From Rathayibacter sp. VKM Ac-2759 (GTDB lineage: Bacteria > Actinomycetota > Actinomycetes > Actinomycetales > Microbacteriaceae): a stretch of 64,000 bases of DNA. The notes below the pieces were generated by a model. That model had not been told where the DNA came from, searched no databases, and worked only from the letters and a program-made list of their open reading frames with translations. Made by a program: the position numbers and the translations under genes. The stretch lies in the NCBI RefSeq assembly GCF_009834225.1, contig NZ_CP047176.1:3410001-3474000 (forward strand), given 5' to 3'. This document shows positions 27,871 to 38,326 of the stretch, piece by piece (the first letter of the stretch is position 1; the number at the start of each line of letters is the position of its first letter).

Positions 27871-28773
27871 TCAGGCGTGCGCCTCCGCCACCTCCACCAG
27901 GCACTCGCGGAAGGTGCGGACCGCGGGCGAAGCGAGGCCCGCCTCCCGCTGCGCGGTGAAGATCGTGCGGCGGGGCAGGCCCGGCAGGTCGAGGAGGCGG
28001 CAGTCCGGCGTCTCGCCCGCCCAGACCAGGTCGGGCATCAGGGCGACCGCGTTGCCCGAGGCGACGAGGCGGATCTGCGCCTGCAGGTCGGCCGTCTCGA
28101 AGCGCACGTCGGGCTCGAAGCCGGCGACACGGCAGAGCTGCTCGGCGAAGTGGCGGCTGGCGGTGCCGCGCGGCTCCATCACCCAGGCGGCGTCGCGGGC
28201 CTCCGACAGAGATCGCACGGCGGAGTCGCGGCGCACCGCGAGGCGGATCGCGTCGGTCGTGAGGTCGGCCCGCACCAGGCCCGGCAGCCACGACACCGAG
28301 TGGCCGGGGTACTGCTCGGCGACCACGAGGTCGAACTCGCGCGCCCACGACGTCTCGTGCAGCGCCCCCTCCGGCTCGCGCTGCACCATCTCGACCCGGA
28401 CCTCGGGCGCGCGCTCGGCGATCGCCCGCAGTGCGCCGGGCATCAGAGCGAGCGCGGCCGACTGGAACACGGCGACCCGCACGCGCCCCGTGACCGACTC
28501 GCCCGACGCGGCGAGCGCCGCCTCCGCCCGCTCGAGCAGCGCCAGCACCTCGCCCGCGGCCTCGACCAGGATCTCGGCCTGCGGGGTGAGCTGCACCCGC
28601 CGCCCGACCTTGCGCAGCAGCTCGAGGCCGGTCTCGCGCTCGAGCACGCTCAGCTGCTGCGACACCGCCGAGGGGCTGTAGGCGAGCGCCTCGGCGGCGG
28701 CCGCGAGCGTGCCGCGGATGGCGACCTCGCGCAGCAGCACGAGGCGGCGGACGTCGAGCACGGCGTCTCCCAT
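27871..28773 (-). CDS. LysR-family regulator, probable regulator of putA
   Basis: 300 aa. The N-terminal winged helix-turn-helix (residues ~5-65, AIRGTLAAAAEALAYSPSAV then QQLSVLERETGLELL) is followed by the LysR effector domain. It is divergent from the proline dehydrogenase gene with 105 bp between starts, the classic arrangement for a LysR activator and its target. A perfect palindrome begins at its own start codon (28773-28793), which would allow autorepression. The effector is probably proline or a derivative, by context. Confidence 0.88.
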   Translation of the reverse strand: MGDAVLDVRRLVLLREVAIRGTLAAAAEALAYSPSAVSQQLSVLERETGLELLRKVGRRVQLTPQAEILVEAAGEVLALLERAEAALAASGESVTGRVRVAVFQSAALALMPGALRAIAERAPEVRVEMVQREPEGALHETSWAREFDLVVAEQYPGHSVSWLPGLVRADLTTDAIRLAVRRDSAVRSLSEARDAAWVMEPRGTASRHFAEQLCRVAGFEPDVRFETADLQAQIRLVASGNAVALMPDLVWAGETPDCRLLDLPGLPRRTIFTAQREAGLASPAVRTFRECLVEVAEAHA

Positions 28774-28793
28774 CGGTCAGTTCAGCTGACCGA
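28773..28793. promoter_or_regulatory. Palindromic site between lysR and putA
   Basis: Perfect inverted repeat TCGGTCAG-N5-CTGACCGA in the divergent promoter region, overlapping the first base of the LysR start codon. Two shorter palindromes follow toward putA (TACCGGTA at 28794-28801 and CGGTACCG near 28825). Size and position suit a LysR recognition site. Confidence 0.55.
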
Positions 28794-28878
28794 TACCGGT
28801 AAGGAACGATCGCTTCTGCTCAACGGTACCGCGGCGAATACTGGGGTCACCGCCGCCTCCCGAGCAGAAGGACACCCC

Positions 28879-31800
28879 GTGACCGACCTCGCCGCTCCCG
28901 CCCGCCCGACCGGGCCCTCGCCCGACTCCGTCGACCCCCGCCTGGTCGAGGAGAGCGTCGCCCTGGTGCGCCGCTGGCTGCACGAGGCCGCGCAGATCCC
29001 GGTCGACGCCTCCGGGACGCAGCTCGCCGGCGTGCTGAAGGACCCGTCGGGCCTCGACTTCACGGTCGGCTTCGTCGACGGGGTCGTCCGCCCCGAGGAC
29101 ACGCGCGTCGCGGCCGCCGCCCTGCGCTCGATCGCGGGCGGCGTGCCGAGATTCCTCCCCGCCCCGATGCGCGGCGCCGTCGCGCTCGGCGGGGTGATGG
29201 CACCGCTCCTCCCCGACGTCGTCGTGCCGATCGCGCGCCGCGTGCTGCGCCGGATGGTCGGCCACCTCATCATCGACGCGACCGACTCGCGCCTCGGGCC
29301 GGCGATCGCGAGGATCCGCCGCGAGGGCGTGCGGCTGAACATGAACCTGCTCGGCGAGGCCGTTCTCGGCCGGGCGGAGGCGCAGCGCCGCCTCGCGGGC
29401 ACGCACCGCCTCCTCGCCCGCGACGACGTCGACTACGTCTCGATCAAGGTCTCCTCGACCGTCGCCCCGCACAACCCGTGGGCGTTCGACGCCGCGGTCG
29501 ACGACATCGTCGACGAGCTCGCTCCCCTGTTCGCGCGGGCGGCGGCGGCGACCCCGCAGAAGTTCGTGAACCTCGACATGGAGGAGTACAAGGACCTCGA
29601 CCTCACGATCGCGGTCTTCACGCGCCTGCTCGACCGCCCCGAGCTCCTCGGTCTCGAGGCCGGCATCGTGCTGCAGGCCTACCTGCCCGACGCGCTGGCG
29701 GCGATGATCCGGCTGCAGGAGTGGAGCGCCGCCCGTCGCGCCCGCGGCGGCGCGGGCATCAAGGTGCGCCTGGTCAAGGGCGCGAACCTGCCGATGGAGC
29801 AGGTCGAGGCGTCGGTGCACGGCTGGCCGCTCGCGACCTGGAGCACGAAGCAGGACTCGGACACCAACTACAAGCGCGTCGTCGACTACGCGCTGCACCC
29901 CGAGCGGATCCGGAACGTGCGCCTCGGCGTCGCGGGGCACAACCTCTTCGACGTCGCCTACTCGTGGCTGCTCGCGGGCGAGCGCGGGGTCCGCGACGGC
30001 ATCGAGTACGAGATGCTCCTCGGCATGGCGCAGGGTCAGGCGGAGGCGGTGCGCCGCAGCGTCGGCTCGCTCCTGCTCTACACGCCGGTCGTCGCGCCCG
30101 CCGAGTTCGACGTCGCGATCGCGTACCTCATCCGCCGGCTCGAGGAGGGCGCGTCGAGCGAGAACTTCATGTCGGCCGTCTTCGAGCTCGAGGCGAGCGA
30201 GGCGCTGTTCGCGCGGGAGGAGTCGCGGTTCCGCGCCTCCGTCGCCGCCCTCGACGGGGCGGTGCCGCCCGCGCACCGCGTCGCCGACCGCTTCGCCGCG
30301 TCGGAGCGCCCGAGCGTCGGCGGCTTCCGCAGCACACCCGACACCGATCCCTCCGTCGCGGCGAACCGCGACTGGGCGCGCGCGATCCTCGACCGCGTGC
30401 CGTCGTCCCGGCTCGGGGTCGACGCGATCGAGGCCGCCACGATCGCGACCCGCGACGAGCTGGAGGCGGGTCTCGCCGCGACCCGCGCCTCCGGCTGGGG
30501 CTCGGTGCCCGCCGACGAGCGCGCGCGCATCCTGCACCGCGCCGGCGAGGAGCTCGAGGCGCGTCGCGCCGAGCTGCTCGAGGTGATGGCCGCCGAGGCC
30601 GGCAAGACGATCGACCAGGGCGACCCGGAGGTCTCGGAGGCGATCGACTTCGCGCACTACTACGCCGAGCGGGCGCGCGAGCTCGACCGCGTCGACGGGG
30701 CGCGCTTCACCCCGGCCGCTCTGACGCTCGTCGCGCCGCCGTGGAACTTCCCCGTCGCGATCCCGGCCGGCGGCGTGCTGGCCGCGCTGGCCGCGGGCTC
30801 GGCCGTCGTGCTCAAGCCCGCCGGGCCGACCGCGCGCTGCGGGGCGGTCGTCGCCGAGGCGCTGTGGGCCGCGGGCGTGCCGCGCGAGGCGCTGCTGCTG
30901 CTGCGCCTCCCGGAGGAGGAGCTCGGGCGCGATCTCGTCGCGCACCCGGCCGTCGACCGCGTGATCCTCACCGGCGCGTACGAGACCGCCGAGCTGTTCC
31001 GCTCGTTCCGCCACGACCTGCCGCTGCTCGCCGAGACCAGCGGCAAGAACGCGATCATCGTCACTCCCTCGGCCGACCTCGACCTGGCGGTGAAGGACGT
31101 GGTCTCGAGCGCCTTCGGCCACGCCGGTCAGAAGTGCTCGGCGGCCTCGCTGGTCGTGCTCGTCGGCTCGGTCGCGCGCTCGAAGCGGTTCCGCGCGCAG
31201 CTGCTCGACGCGGTCGCCTCGCTCACCGTCGGGTACCCGACCGACCCGGCGACCCGCATGGGCCCGGTCATCGAGCCGGCCGCGGGCAAGCTGCTGCGCG
31301 GGCTCACGACCCTCGGCGAGGGCGAGACCTGGCTGCTCGAGCCGCGGCGGCTCGACGACTCGGGTCGGCTCTGGAGCCCGGGCGTGCGCGACGGCGTGCG
31401 GCGCGGCTCCGAGTTCCACCGCACCGAGTACTTCGGTCCGGTGCTCGGGATCATGACCGCCGACTCGCTGGAGGAGGCGATCGCGGTCGTGAACGAGGTC
31501 GACTACGGCCTCACCTCGGGGCTCCACGCGCTCGACCCGGCCGAGATCGGCACCTGGCTCGACGGCATCGAGGCGGGCAACCTCTACGTCAACCGCGGCA
31601 TCACCGGCGCGATCGTCGAGCGCCAGCCGTTCGGCGGCTGGAAGAAGTCGGCGGTCGGCCCGGGCACCAAGGCGGGCGGGCCCGACTACCTGCTGGGTCT
31701 CGGGGCGTGGGACGCCGCGGAGTCGGAGGCGACGGCACCGGTGAGCGCGCGGGCGGCCGCCCTCGTGGCGGCGGCGCGCGCCGAGCTGAGCGGCGCGGAG

Positions 31801-32325
31801 GCGTCGTCGGTCGAGCGGGCCGCCCGCAGCCTCGCGGCCGCGTGGGACGCGCTCGGTCCGGTCGATGTCACGGGGCTCTCGGCCGAGCGCAACGTGTTCC
31901 GGCACCGGCCCTACGACTCCGCGGTGCTGGTGCGCCTGGCACCGGAGGAGCCGCTCGGCTCACTCGTCCGGGTGCTCGCGGCCGCGGCGACCGCCTCCGC
32001 GGCAGTGGTCGTCTCGAGTGCGGTGGCGCTGCCTCCGCAGCTCGCCGCCGCGCTGGCCGACGTCGCCTCGCCGCTCGTCGTCGAGGACGCGGCGGCGTGG
32101 GAGGCGCGCGTGCGCGACCACGGAGCCGGCCGCGTGCGGCAGCTCGGCGCGCCCGCCTCCTCCGTCACCGCGGTCACCGGCGGCCGCCCCGATCTCGCGG
32201 TCTACGCGGGCCCCGCGACCGAGTCCGGCCGCCTCGAGCTGCTCCCGTTCCTCCGCGAGCAGGCCGTCTCGATCACGGCGCACCGCTTCGGCACGCCCGA
32301 TCACCTGACGGACGCGCTGCTCTGA
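28879..32325 (+). CDS. putA: Bifunctional proline dehydrogenase / L-glutamate-gamma-semialdehyde dehydrogenase
   Basis: 1148 aa; oxidises proline to glutamate in two steps, FAD- then NAD-dependent. The proline dehydrogenase domain covers about residues 60-470 (KVRLVKGANL, EYEMLLGMAQ). The aldehyde dehydrogenase domain covers about 500-980, with the ETSGKN glutamate and the nucleophile Cys753 in GHAGQKCS. A C-terminal ALDH-like extension follows. The N-terminal ribbon-helix-helix DNA-binding domain of enterobacterial PutA is absent, so regulation probably falls to the divergent LysR protein. The GTG start has GAAGGA 7 nt upstream; the open frame continuing upstream has no support. Confidence 0.94.
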   Translation: MTDLAAPARPTGPSPDSVDPRLVEESVALVRRWLHEAAQIPVDASGTQLAGVLKDPSGLDFTVGFVDGVVRPEDTRVAAAALRSIAGGVPRFLPAPMRGAVALGGVMAPLLPDVVVPIARRVLRRMVGHLIIDATDSRLGPAIARIRREGVRLNMNLLGEAVLGRAEAQRRLAGTHRLLARDDVDYVSIKVSSTVAPHNPWAFDAAVDDIVDELAPLFARAAAATPQKFVNLDMEEYKDLDLTIAVFTRLLDRPELLGLEAGIVLQAYLPDALAAMIRLQEWSAARRARGGAGIKVRLVKGANLPMEQVEASVHGWPLATWSTKQDSDTNYKRVVDYALHPERIRNVRLGVAGHNLFDVAYSWLLAGERGVRDGIEYEMLLGMAQGQAEAVRRSVGSLLLYTPVVAPAEFDVAIAYLIRRLEEGASSENFMSAVFELEASEALFAREESRFRASVAALDGAVPPAHRVADRFAASERPSVGGFRSTPDTDPSVAANRDWARAILDRVPSSRLGVDAIEAATIATRDELEAGLAATRASGWGSVPADERARILHRAGEELEARRAELLEVMAAEAGKTIDQGDPEVSEAIDFAHYYAERARELDRVDGARFTPAALTLVAPPWNFPVAIPAGGVLAALAAGSAVVLKPAGPTARCGAVVAEALWAAGVPREALLLLRLPEEELGRDLVAHPAVDRVILTGAYETAELFRSFRHDLPLLAETSGKNAIIVTPSADLDLAVKDVVSSAFGHAGQKCSAASLVVLVGSVARSKRFRAQLLDAVASLTVGYPTDPATRMGPVIEPAAGKLLRGLTTLGEGETWLLEPRRLDDSGRLWSPGVRDGVRRGSEFHRTEYFGPVLGIMTADSLEEAIAVVNEVDYGLTSGLHALDPAEIGTWLDGIEAGNLYVNRGITGAIVERQPFGGWKKSAVGPGTKAGGPDYLLGLGAWDAAESEATAPVSARAAALVAAARAELSGAEASSVERAARSLAAAWDALGPVDVTGLSAERNVFRHRPYDSAVLVRLAPEEPLGSLVRVLAAAATASAAVVVSSAVALPPQLAAALADVASPLVVEDAAAWEARVRDHGAGRVRQLGAPASSVTAVTGGRPDLAVYAGPATESGRLELLPFLREQAVSITAHRFGTPDHLTDALL

Positions 32326-32358
32326 GCTCGGCGACAGCCCCGCCCGAACAGCCCCGCG

Positions 32359-33882
32359 CTAGAACAGCCCGCGCGGCGACTCCACCGAGGCGAGCACACC
32401 CGGAGCCGCGACGACCGTGAGCCGACCGACCTCCTCGGGGGTCAGCTCGGGCAGCCGCTGCGCGAGCTCGAGGAAGCGCTCGATCTCGGCGCCCTCGAGC
32501 ACGCCCTCGGCGAGCGTGCGGAACTTCGCCACGTACTGCTCGCGGGTGAACGGGTGGGCGCCGAGCGGGTGCGCGTCGGCCACCGCGATCTCGTCGACGA
32601 TCGTGCCGCCGTCGGTGAGCACGATCTCGACGCGCGCGCCGAAGGCCTTCTCGGCCGGGTCGGTGGAGTGGTAGCGGCGCGTCCACTCCGCGTCCTCCTG
32701 CGTGGTCGTGCGCTGCCAGAGCGCGACCGTGTCGGGGCGGGCGGCGCGCTCGGGCGCGTAGCTGCGCTCGTGGTGCCAGGCGCCGTCCTGCAGCGCGACC
32801 GTGAAGGTGTAGGGCACGGAGTGGTCGAGCGTCTCGCGCGAGGCCGTCGGGTCGTACTTCTGCGGGTCGTTCGCGCCCGACCCGATGACGTAGTGGGTGT
32901 GGTGCGAGGTGTGGATGACGATCCGCTCGACGCGCTCGGGGTCCGCCACCTCCGGGTGCGCGTGGTGCAGACGGCGGGCGAGGTCGATCAGCGCCTGCGC
33001 CTGGTACTCGGCCGAGTGCTCCTTCGTGTACGTGTCCAGGATCCCGCGCTTGGCCTCGCCCGCATCGGGCAGCGGGACGTCGTACGAGGCGCCGGGGCCG
33101 TCGAGCAGCCAGGCGATCACGCCGTCCTCGCCCTCGTAGATCGGCGACGGGCTCGTCTCGCCGCGCATCGCCCGGTCGACGGCCTCGATCGCCATCTTCC
33201 CGGCGAACGCGGGAGCGTGGGCCTTCCAGCTCGAGATCTCGCCCTTGCGCGACTGCCGGGTCGCGGTAGTGGTGTGCAGCGCCTGCGCGATCGCCTGCTC
33301 GATCGTGGCGACGTCGAGCCCGAGCATCGTGCCGATGCCCGCGGCGGCCGAGGGGCCGAGGTGCGCGACGTGGTCGATCTTGTGCGCGTGCAGGCTGATC
33401 GCGCGGACGAGGTCGACCTGGACCTCGTAGCCGGTGACGATGCCGCGGAGCAGCTGCGCGCCTCCGATGCCCGCGTGCTGCGCGACCGCGATCAGCGGGG
33501 GGATGTTGTCGCCCGGGTGCGAGTACTCGGCCGCGAGGAACGTGTCGTGGTAGTCGAGCTCGCGCACGGCGACGCCGTTGGCCCAGGCGGCCCACTCGGG
33601 CGAGACCCGGCGCGCGGCGTCGGCGCCGAGCACGTTCGCGCCGTCGCCGCCGATGGAGGCGGGGTGCGCGAGCGCCTGCGACCGCGCGGCCACGACGGGG
33701 CGGCGCAGCAGCGACGCGGTGGCCACGGCGGCGTTGTCGATGACGCGGTTGACCACCATCTCGGCGACGTCGGCGTCGATCCCGACGGGGTCGGCGGCGA
33801 CCTCGGCGAGCGCGTGGGCGAGCTGCCCGTGACGGGGAAGCTCCTCGTCGCTGCGGTGGACGCGGACGTGGTGATCGTGCAC
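32359..33882 (-). CDS. prpD: MmgE/PrpD family protein, probable 2-methylcitrate dehydratase
   Basis: 507 aa. It matches PrpD along its length: [20 protein letters not shown] (around residue 100), GYEVQVDL, the [15 protein letters not shown] block, and [14 protein letters not shown] near 210. PrpD dehydrates 2-methylcitrate in propionate catabolism. No prpB or prpC lies in the window, so an isolated PrpD or another MmgE/PrpD substrate is possible. The GTG at 33882 is chosen because AAGGAG (33888-33893) sits 5 nt upstream; the frame stays open 27 nt further. It is convergent with putA. Confidence 0.88.
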   Translation of the reverse strand: MHDHHVRVHRSDEELPRHGQLAHALAEVAADPVGIDADVAEMVVNRVIDNAAVATASLLRRPVVAARSQALAHPASIGGDGANVLGADAARRVSPEWAAWANGVAVRELDYHDTFLAAEYSHPGDNIPPLIAVAQHAGIGGAQLLRGIVTGYEVQVDLVRAISLHAHKIDHVAHLGPSAAAGIGTMLGLDVATIEQAIAQALHTTTATRQSRKGEISSWKAHAPAFAGKMAIEAVDRAMRGETSPSPIYEGEDGVIAWLLDGPGASYDVPLPDAGEAKRGILDTYTKEHSAEYQAQALIDLARRLHHAHPEVADPERVERIVIHTSHHTHYVIGSGANDPQKYDPTASRETLDHSVPYTFTVALQDGAWHHERSYAPERAARPDTVALWQRTTTQEDAEWTRRYHSTDPAEKAFGARVEIVLTDGGTIVDEIAVADAHPLGAHPFTREQYVAKFRTLAEGVLEGAEIERFLELAQRLPELTPEEVGRLTVVAAPGVLASVESPRGLF

Positions 33883-33965
33883 GGGGGCTCCTTCGACGGT
33901 TCCCGCCAATCTATCGTCGTCGTTCCAGGGCGCCCGAGCGCTTGCGGGGGCCGGAGAATGGGGGG

Positions 33966-34889
33966 ATGCTCCCTCCTGCCCGTGTCGCCGCGTTCGACTG
34001 CGGCACGAACTCCCTCCGCCTGCTGATCGCCGACGTCGAGGACGGCGCCCTCGTCGACGTGCTGCGCCGCACCGAGATCGTGCGCCTCGGGCACGGCGTC
34101 GACCGCACCGGCCGCTTCGACCCGGCCGCGCTCGAGCGCACTCTCGCCGTGACCCGCGAGTACGCGGAGCTGGCGCGCGGGGCCGGTGCCGTGCGCCTGC
34201 GCTTCGTCGCGACCTCGGCGACCCGCGACGCCGCCGATCGAGACGAGTTCCTCGACGAGGTCGAGCGGATCATCGGCGCCCGGCCCGAGACCATCAGCGG
34301 CGAGGAGGAGGCGGCGCTGTCGTTCCGCGGCGCCGTCTCGGCCGTCGACTCGGCCCGGCCCGTCCTCGTCGTCGACCTCGGCGGCGGCTCGACCGAGCTG
34401 GTCCTCGGTGGCGCGGCGCCCGAGCAGGCGCACTCGATGGACGTCGGCAGCGTCCGGCTGACCGAGCGCCACCGCCGGGCCGCCGCGCCGACACCGGCCG
34501 AGCGCGACGCGATCCGCGGCGACGTGCGGGCGGCGCTGGCCGCCTCCTCCGTCGACCTCGGCGCCGCCCGCAGCGTGGTCGGCGTCGCGGCGACGGTGCT
34601 GACCATCACCGCGCACGCGCTCCGGCTCGAGGCCTACGACCGCGCGGCGCTCGAGGCGACGCTGCCCCTCGCGGAGGTGCTCAGGGCCTGCGACGAGCTC
34701 GCCGCACTCTCGCCCGCCGAGGCGGCGGCGCTGCCGTACGTGCGGAGCGGCCGCGAGGACGTGCTCGCGGCCGGCGCGCTGATCTGGAGCGAGGTGCTGC
34801 GAGCGGCGCAGGAGGCGGCTCCGGCCCTCGACTCGGTGACCACGACGGCGCACGACATCCTCGACGGGATCGCCCTCGGCCTGGGCTGA
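33966..34889 (+). CDS. Ppx/GppA family exopolyphosphatase / pppGpp phosphohydrolase
   Basis: 307 aa, the short two-domain actinobacterial form with an ASKHA fold. Signatures are [16 protein letters not shown] at the N-terminus (phosphate 1 loop), [11 protein letters not shown], the catalytic Glu region [11 protein letters not shown] (about residue 115), and [14 protein letters not shown] (phosphate 2 loop). It degrades polyphosphate or pppGpp; which one cannot be decided. The ATG at 33966 is preferred over an ATG 8 codons earlier because homology begins there. It is divergent from the prpD gene. Confidence 0.9.
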   Translation: MLPPARVAAFDCGTNSLRLLIADVEDGALVDVLRRTEIVRLGHGVDRTGRFDPAALERTLAVTREYAELARGAGAVRLRFVATSATRDAADRDEFLDEVERIIGARPETISGEEEAALSFRGAVSAVDSARPVLVVDLGGGSTELVLGGAAPEQAHSMDVGSVRLTERHRRAAAPTPAERDAIRGDVRAALAASSVDLGAARSVVGVAATVLTITAHALRLEAYDRAALEATLPLAEVLRACDELAALSPAEAAALPYVRSGREDVLAAGALIWSEVLRAAQEAAPALDSVTTTAHDILDGIALGLG

Positions 34890-34934
34890 CCGCCCCGGGG
34901 TACGGTGGGCGGACCGCCTCTCGAAGGAGCACTC

Positions 34935-35249
34935 ATGCCAGGACCCGTCGTCCACGTCGTCTTCACCCCCGCCGAGGGCGCCCGGGAGCGGATGGTCGAG
35001 GCCCTCCGCGCCGGCATCGCCGAGGTGCACACCGAGCCCGGCTGCGAGCTGTACTCGATCCACGACGCCCCCGACGGCACCGTCGTCATGATCGAGAAGT
35101 GGACCACCGCCGAGGAGCTCGACACGCACGGAGCGGGCGAGCCCGTCGCCCGGATGAACGCCGCGCTCGACGGACTCCTCGCCGAGCCGCCGCGCATCGT
35201 GCGCCTGGTGCCGATCCCCGCCGGCACCCCGGAGCAGGGCGCGCTCTAG
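34935..35249 (+). CDS. Antibiotic biosynthesis monooxygenase (ABM) domain protein
   Basis: 104 aa single-domain ferredoxin-like protein (YgiN type), with HVVFTPAEGARERMVEALRAG, a central EPGCELYSIHDAPDG and VVMIEKWTTAEELDTH, all typical of the ABM family. Members include cofactor-free quinol or polyketide monooxygenases and many without known activity. AAGGAG lies 5 nt before the ATG. It follows the Ppx gene by 45 nt and may share its transcript. Confidence 0.85.
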   Translation: MPGPVVHVVFTPAEGARERMVEALRAGIAEVHTEPGCELYSIHDAPDGTVVMIEKWTTAEELDTHGAGEPVARMNAALDGLLAEPPRIVRLVPIPAGTPEQGAL

Positions 35250-35266
35250 GCGCTTCGCACTCCGGC

Positions 35267-38200
35267 TCAGCCGCCCGTCACCCCGGACATCCGGAACCGG
35301 AAGACGAGCGGCCCCTCCCCCGAGCGCACCCGGTACTCCGGGTGGGTCCGCGCTCCCCAGGAGTCGTCCCCCGCGACTCCCCGCCGGCGCAGCGCCGGAC
35401 GCAGGACCGTCCGCTGCACCGGCGGCAGCTCGTTCGGGTGCTGCGCGTTCTCGATCTCGTACGGCGTCCACGGCAGCGCCGAGAACTCCATGCCGCCCGC
35501 GCACTCGAGCCGGAGCCCCCAGCCGTCGTCGTCGGTCACCTCGGCCCAGCGGACCCCCGTGCGGCTGCCCGACTCCTGCGGCTTCAGGTACGGGGGCAGC
35601 TCGTGCGCGACGTCGCTCTCCCAGACGTCCAGCCTCGATCCGAGCCGGCGGTCGGAGTAGCACTCGTCCGGTCCGTCGCCGTACCAGCGGAGGCGGTGGG
35701 CGTCGGCGCTCGTCGTGAGCTGCATCCCGAACTCCGGGAGGTCCGGGAGGCCGTCGGGGACCTCCATCGAGACCGTCACGTCGATCCGCCCGTCGCCCGT
35801 CACCCGGTAGTCGACGGAGCAGACCGCCCGCGGAGTGGTCGGCAGCTCGTAGCGGAAGCCGACCGTCACGGCGGAGTCGTCCTCCGTGACCTGCGCCGTC
35901 CGCAACGAGGCGCCGACGGCGCGGGCGTACCGGCTGGCCAGGAGCCACTGCCCGTCCTCGAAGGGCCCGCCCCAGCCGCGCTCGTTCGCCGTCGGGGCGT
36001 GCCAGAAGGACGGCATCGGGATCGAGGTGAGCAGCTCGCGCCCGCCCTCGGCCCCTCCGCCCCACCGGTACGACATCAGGCCGCCGTGCAGTCGCGAGAA
36101 GAGGACGCTGAACCCCTCCCCGCGGACCCCGACGTTGTGGGTGCCGTCGACGACCTCCGGCCTCGGCGACGACTCGCGCGCCGGCCGTCCCGCCACCTCG
36201 AGCACGTGCTGACCGCGCGCGACGACGTGCCCCGCCTCCGCCCACCGCGTCGCCGCCGGGAGCCGCAGCTCGACGTCGACGGTGTACTCGCCCGGCAGCT
36301 CGGGAACGGCCACCGGGCAGGCGTAGCGCTCCGTGGCGCCCGGGGCGACCGCCGTCTCGAGCGTCCCCGCGGCGAGCTCGCGCCCCTCCCGCCGCAGCGT
36401 CACGACGGTGTCGTACGCGGAGGACGGCGTGAACAGCGACCGGTTCTCGATCGTGATCTCCCCGCCCGAGACCTCGATGCGGAAGGGCTGGTAGAGGTGG
36501 ACCACCTCCTGGAGCTTCGGCGTCGGCGTGCGGTCGGCGAACAGGATCCCGTTGCCGCTGAAGTCGCCGTCGTGCGGCGACTCCCCGCTGTCACCGCCGT
36601 AGCCGAAGTAGGGGCGCCCGTGGCGGTCGATCATCGCCACGGCCTGGTCGGCGAAGTCCCAGATGAACCCGCCCTGGAACAGCGGTTCGCGCCGGGCGAG
36701 GTCGAGGTAGCGGTCGACCGCGCCGAACGAGTTGCCCATCGCGTGGGCGTACTCGCACAGGATGACCGGCTTGTCGCGGTGCTCCGCGAGGTACCGCTCG
36801 ATCTCGGCGGCCGGGGTGTACATCTGACTGACGACATCGGTCGTCTCGGGGTAGCGGGAGTCCCAGTGCACTCCCTCGTAGTGGATCGGACGGTCGTCGA
36901 CCTCGCGGAACCAGTCGGCGAGGTCCCGGAGGACGCTCCCGCCGAACGACTCGTTGCCGAGCGACCACATCACGACGCTCGGGTGGTTCTTGTCGCGCTC
37001 GAGGAGGCTCCGCGCCCGGTCGCGCAGCGCGGGCGCCCACTGGCCGTCGTCCCCGGGCACCGCCTCGGCGAGCGGCGCGTCGAGATAGCGGACCCGGTCC
37101 CACAGCCCGTGGGTCTCGAGGTTCATCTCGTCGATGACGAGGAAGCCGTACTCGTCCGCGAGCTCGTAGAAGAAAGAGTTGTTGGGGTAGTGGCTGGTCC
37201 GGATCGCGTTCACTCCCGCGCGCTTCAGGATCCGCAGGTCCTCCTCGGTCCGCTCCCGGGTGACGACGCGGCCCTCGAGCCCGAACTCGTGCCGGTTCAC
37301 TCCGAGGAACACGATGCGCCGGCCGTTGAGCCGCAGCACGCCCTCCTCGATCGCGAACCGGCGGAGGCCCACCGTCTGGGGGATCACCTCGGTCACGGCG
37401 CCGTCGGCGTCGTGCACGCGCACGAGCAGGCGGTGGAGGTGCGGATCCTCCGGGCTCCAGAGACGCGGTGCGTCCAGACGGACGCGGTGGCGGCCGTCGG
37501 CGCCCCGGAGCAGCTCCCCGGCGCCCTCGAGCTCGATCGTGGCGGTGCCCGCGCCGTCGATGCTCAGCTCGACGACGATCTCGGCCGCACCGTCCTCGAC
37601 GACGGTGGTGACGCGGAGGTCCTCGACGTGCGTCCGGGGCCGGCGCAGCAGCACGACATCGCGGAAGATCCCGGAGAAGCGGAAGAAGTCCTGGTCCTCG
37701 AGCCAGGATCCGCTGCTCCACTTGACCACCTGGGCGGCCAGCGTGTTCGCCCCCGGGACGAGCGCGTCGGTGAGGTCGAACTCGGCCGGTGAGAAGCTGT
37801 CGGCCGAGAAGCCGAGGTAGACGCCGTTCAGCCAGAGCGCGATGGCGCTCTCGGCGCCGCGCACGTCGAGCGCGATCCGCTCGCCGGGCGCGACGGGCTC
37901 GGCGAGCTCGAACGTGGTCAGGTACGACGCGACGGGGTTGAAGCGCTCGGGAGCCCGCCCCGGGCCGACCGCCTCGCGGCCGTCCCAGGGGTACTGCGTG
38001 TTCACGTACTGCGGGCGGTCGTAGCCGTGCAGCTGGATGTGCGCGGGCACGGGGATCAGGTCCCAGCCGGACGCGTCGAACCCGGGCTGCTCGAACCCGG
38101 GGACCGTCCCCGAGAAGTCGGTCGCGTAGTGGATCCGCCACAGCCCGTTGAGCGACTGCTCGAACGAGCTCGCCCCCGACCGCGCCTCCGCCTCCGAGCG

Positions 38201-38326
38201 GAACCAGCGGTGGTCGGAGTGGGCGGGCCGGCGGTTCTCGGCGAAGAAGCCCGGGTCGGAGAGCCGCGCGGGATCGAACCCGGTGACGGACGGCGCGCCG
38301 GAGGAGGGGAGGTGCGCGAAGCTCAC
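35267..38326 (-). CDS. Beta-galactosidase, GH2 family (LacZ type)
   Basis: 1019 aa, the usual five-domain LacZ length. The acid/base Glu459 lies in MWSLGNESFG and the nucleophile Glu525 in ILCEYAHAMGNS. The sugar-binding domain (LNGLWRIHYATD...), the TIM barrel with TSHYPNN and the C-terminal beta-galactosidase small-chain domain are all present. There is no signal peptide, so it is cytoplasmic. The GTG start overlaps the upstream permease stop (GTGA), making it the last gene of the galactan operon. It would split galactose or galacto-oligosaccharides imported by the adjacent ABC system. Confidence 0.94.
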   Translation of the reverse strand: MSFAHLPSSGAPSVTGFDPARLSDPGFFAENRRPAHSDHRWFRSEAEARSGASSFEQSLNGLWRIHYATDFSGTVPGFEQPGFDASGWDLIPVPAHIQLHGYDRPQYVNTQYPWDGREAVGPGRAPERFNPVASYLTTFELAEPVAPGERIALDVRGAESAIALWLNGVYLGFSADSFSPAEFDLTDALVPGANTLAAQVVKWSSGSWLEDQDFFRFSGIFRDVVLLRRPRTHVEDLRVTTVVEDGAAEIVVELSIDGAGTATIELEGAGELLRGADGRHRVRLDAPRLWSPEDPHLHRLLVRVHDADGAVTEVIPQTVGLRRFAIEEGVLRLNGRRIVFLGVNRHEFGLEGRVVTRERTEEDLRILKRAGVNAIRTSHYPNNSFFYELADEYGFLVIDEMNLETHGLWDRVRYLDAPLAEAVPGDDGQWAPALRDRARSLLERDKNHPSVVMWSLGNESFGGSVLRDLADWFREVDDRPIHYEGVHWDSRYPETTDVVSQMYTPAAEIERYLAEHRDKPVILCEYAHAMGNSFGAVDRYLDLARREPLFQGGFIWDFADQAVAMIDRHGRPYFGYGGDSGESPHDGDFSGNGILFADRTPTPKLQEVVHLYQPFRIEVSGGEITIENRSLFTPSSAYDTVVTLRREGRELAAGTLETAVAPGATERYACPVAVPELPGEYTVDVELRLPAATRWAEAGHVVARGQHVLEVAGRPARESSPRPEVVDGTHNVGVRGEGFSVLFSRLHGGLMSYRWGGGAEGGRELLTSIPMPSFWHAPTANERGWGGPFEDGQWLLASRYARAVGASLRTAQVTEDDSAVTVGFRYELPTTPRAVCSVDYRVTGDGRIDVTVSMEVPDGLPDLPEFGMQLTTSADAHRLRWYGDGPDECYSDRRLGSRLDVWESDVAHELPPYLKPQESGSRTGVRWAEVTDDDGWGLRLECAGGMEFSALPWTPYEIENAQHPNELPPVQRTVLRPALRRRGVAGDDSWGARTHPEYRVRSGEGPLVFRFRMSGVTGG

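Noticed and set aside
28777..31905. 1042-codon minus-strand frame over putA
   Set aside because: Antisense shadow of PutA; no motifs.
32359..33882. Methylcitrate cycle operon
   Set aside because: Only PrpD is present; no PrpB or PrpC gene lies next to it, so no pathway claim is made.
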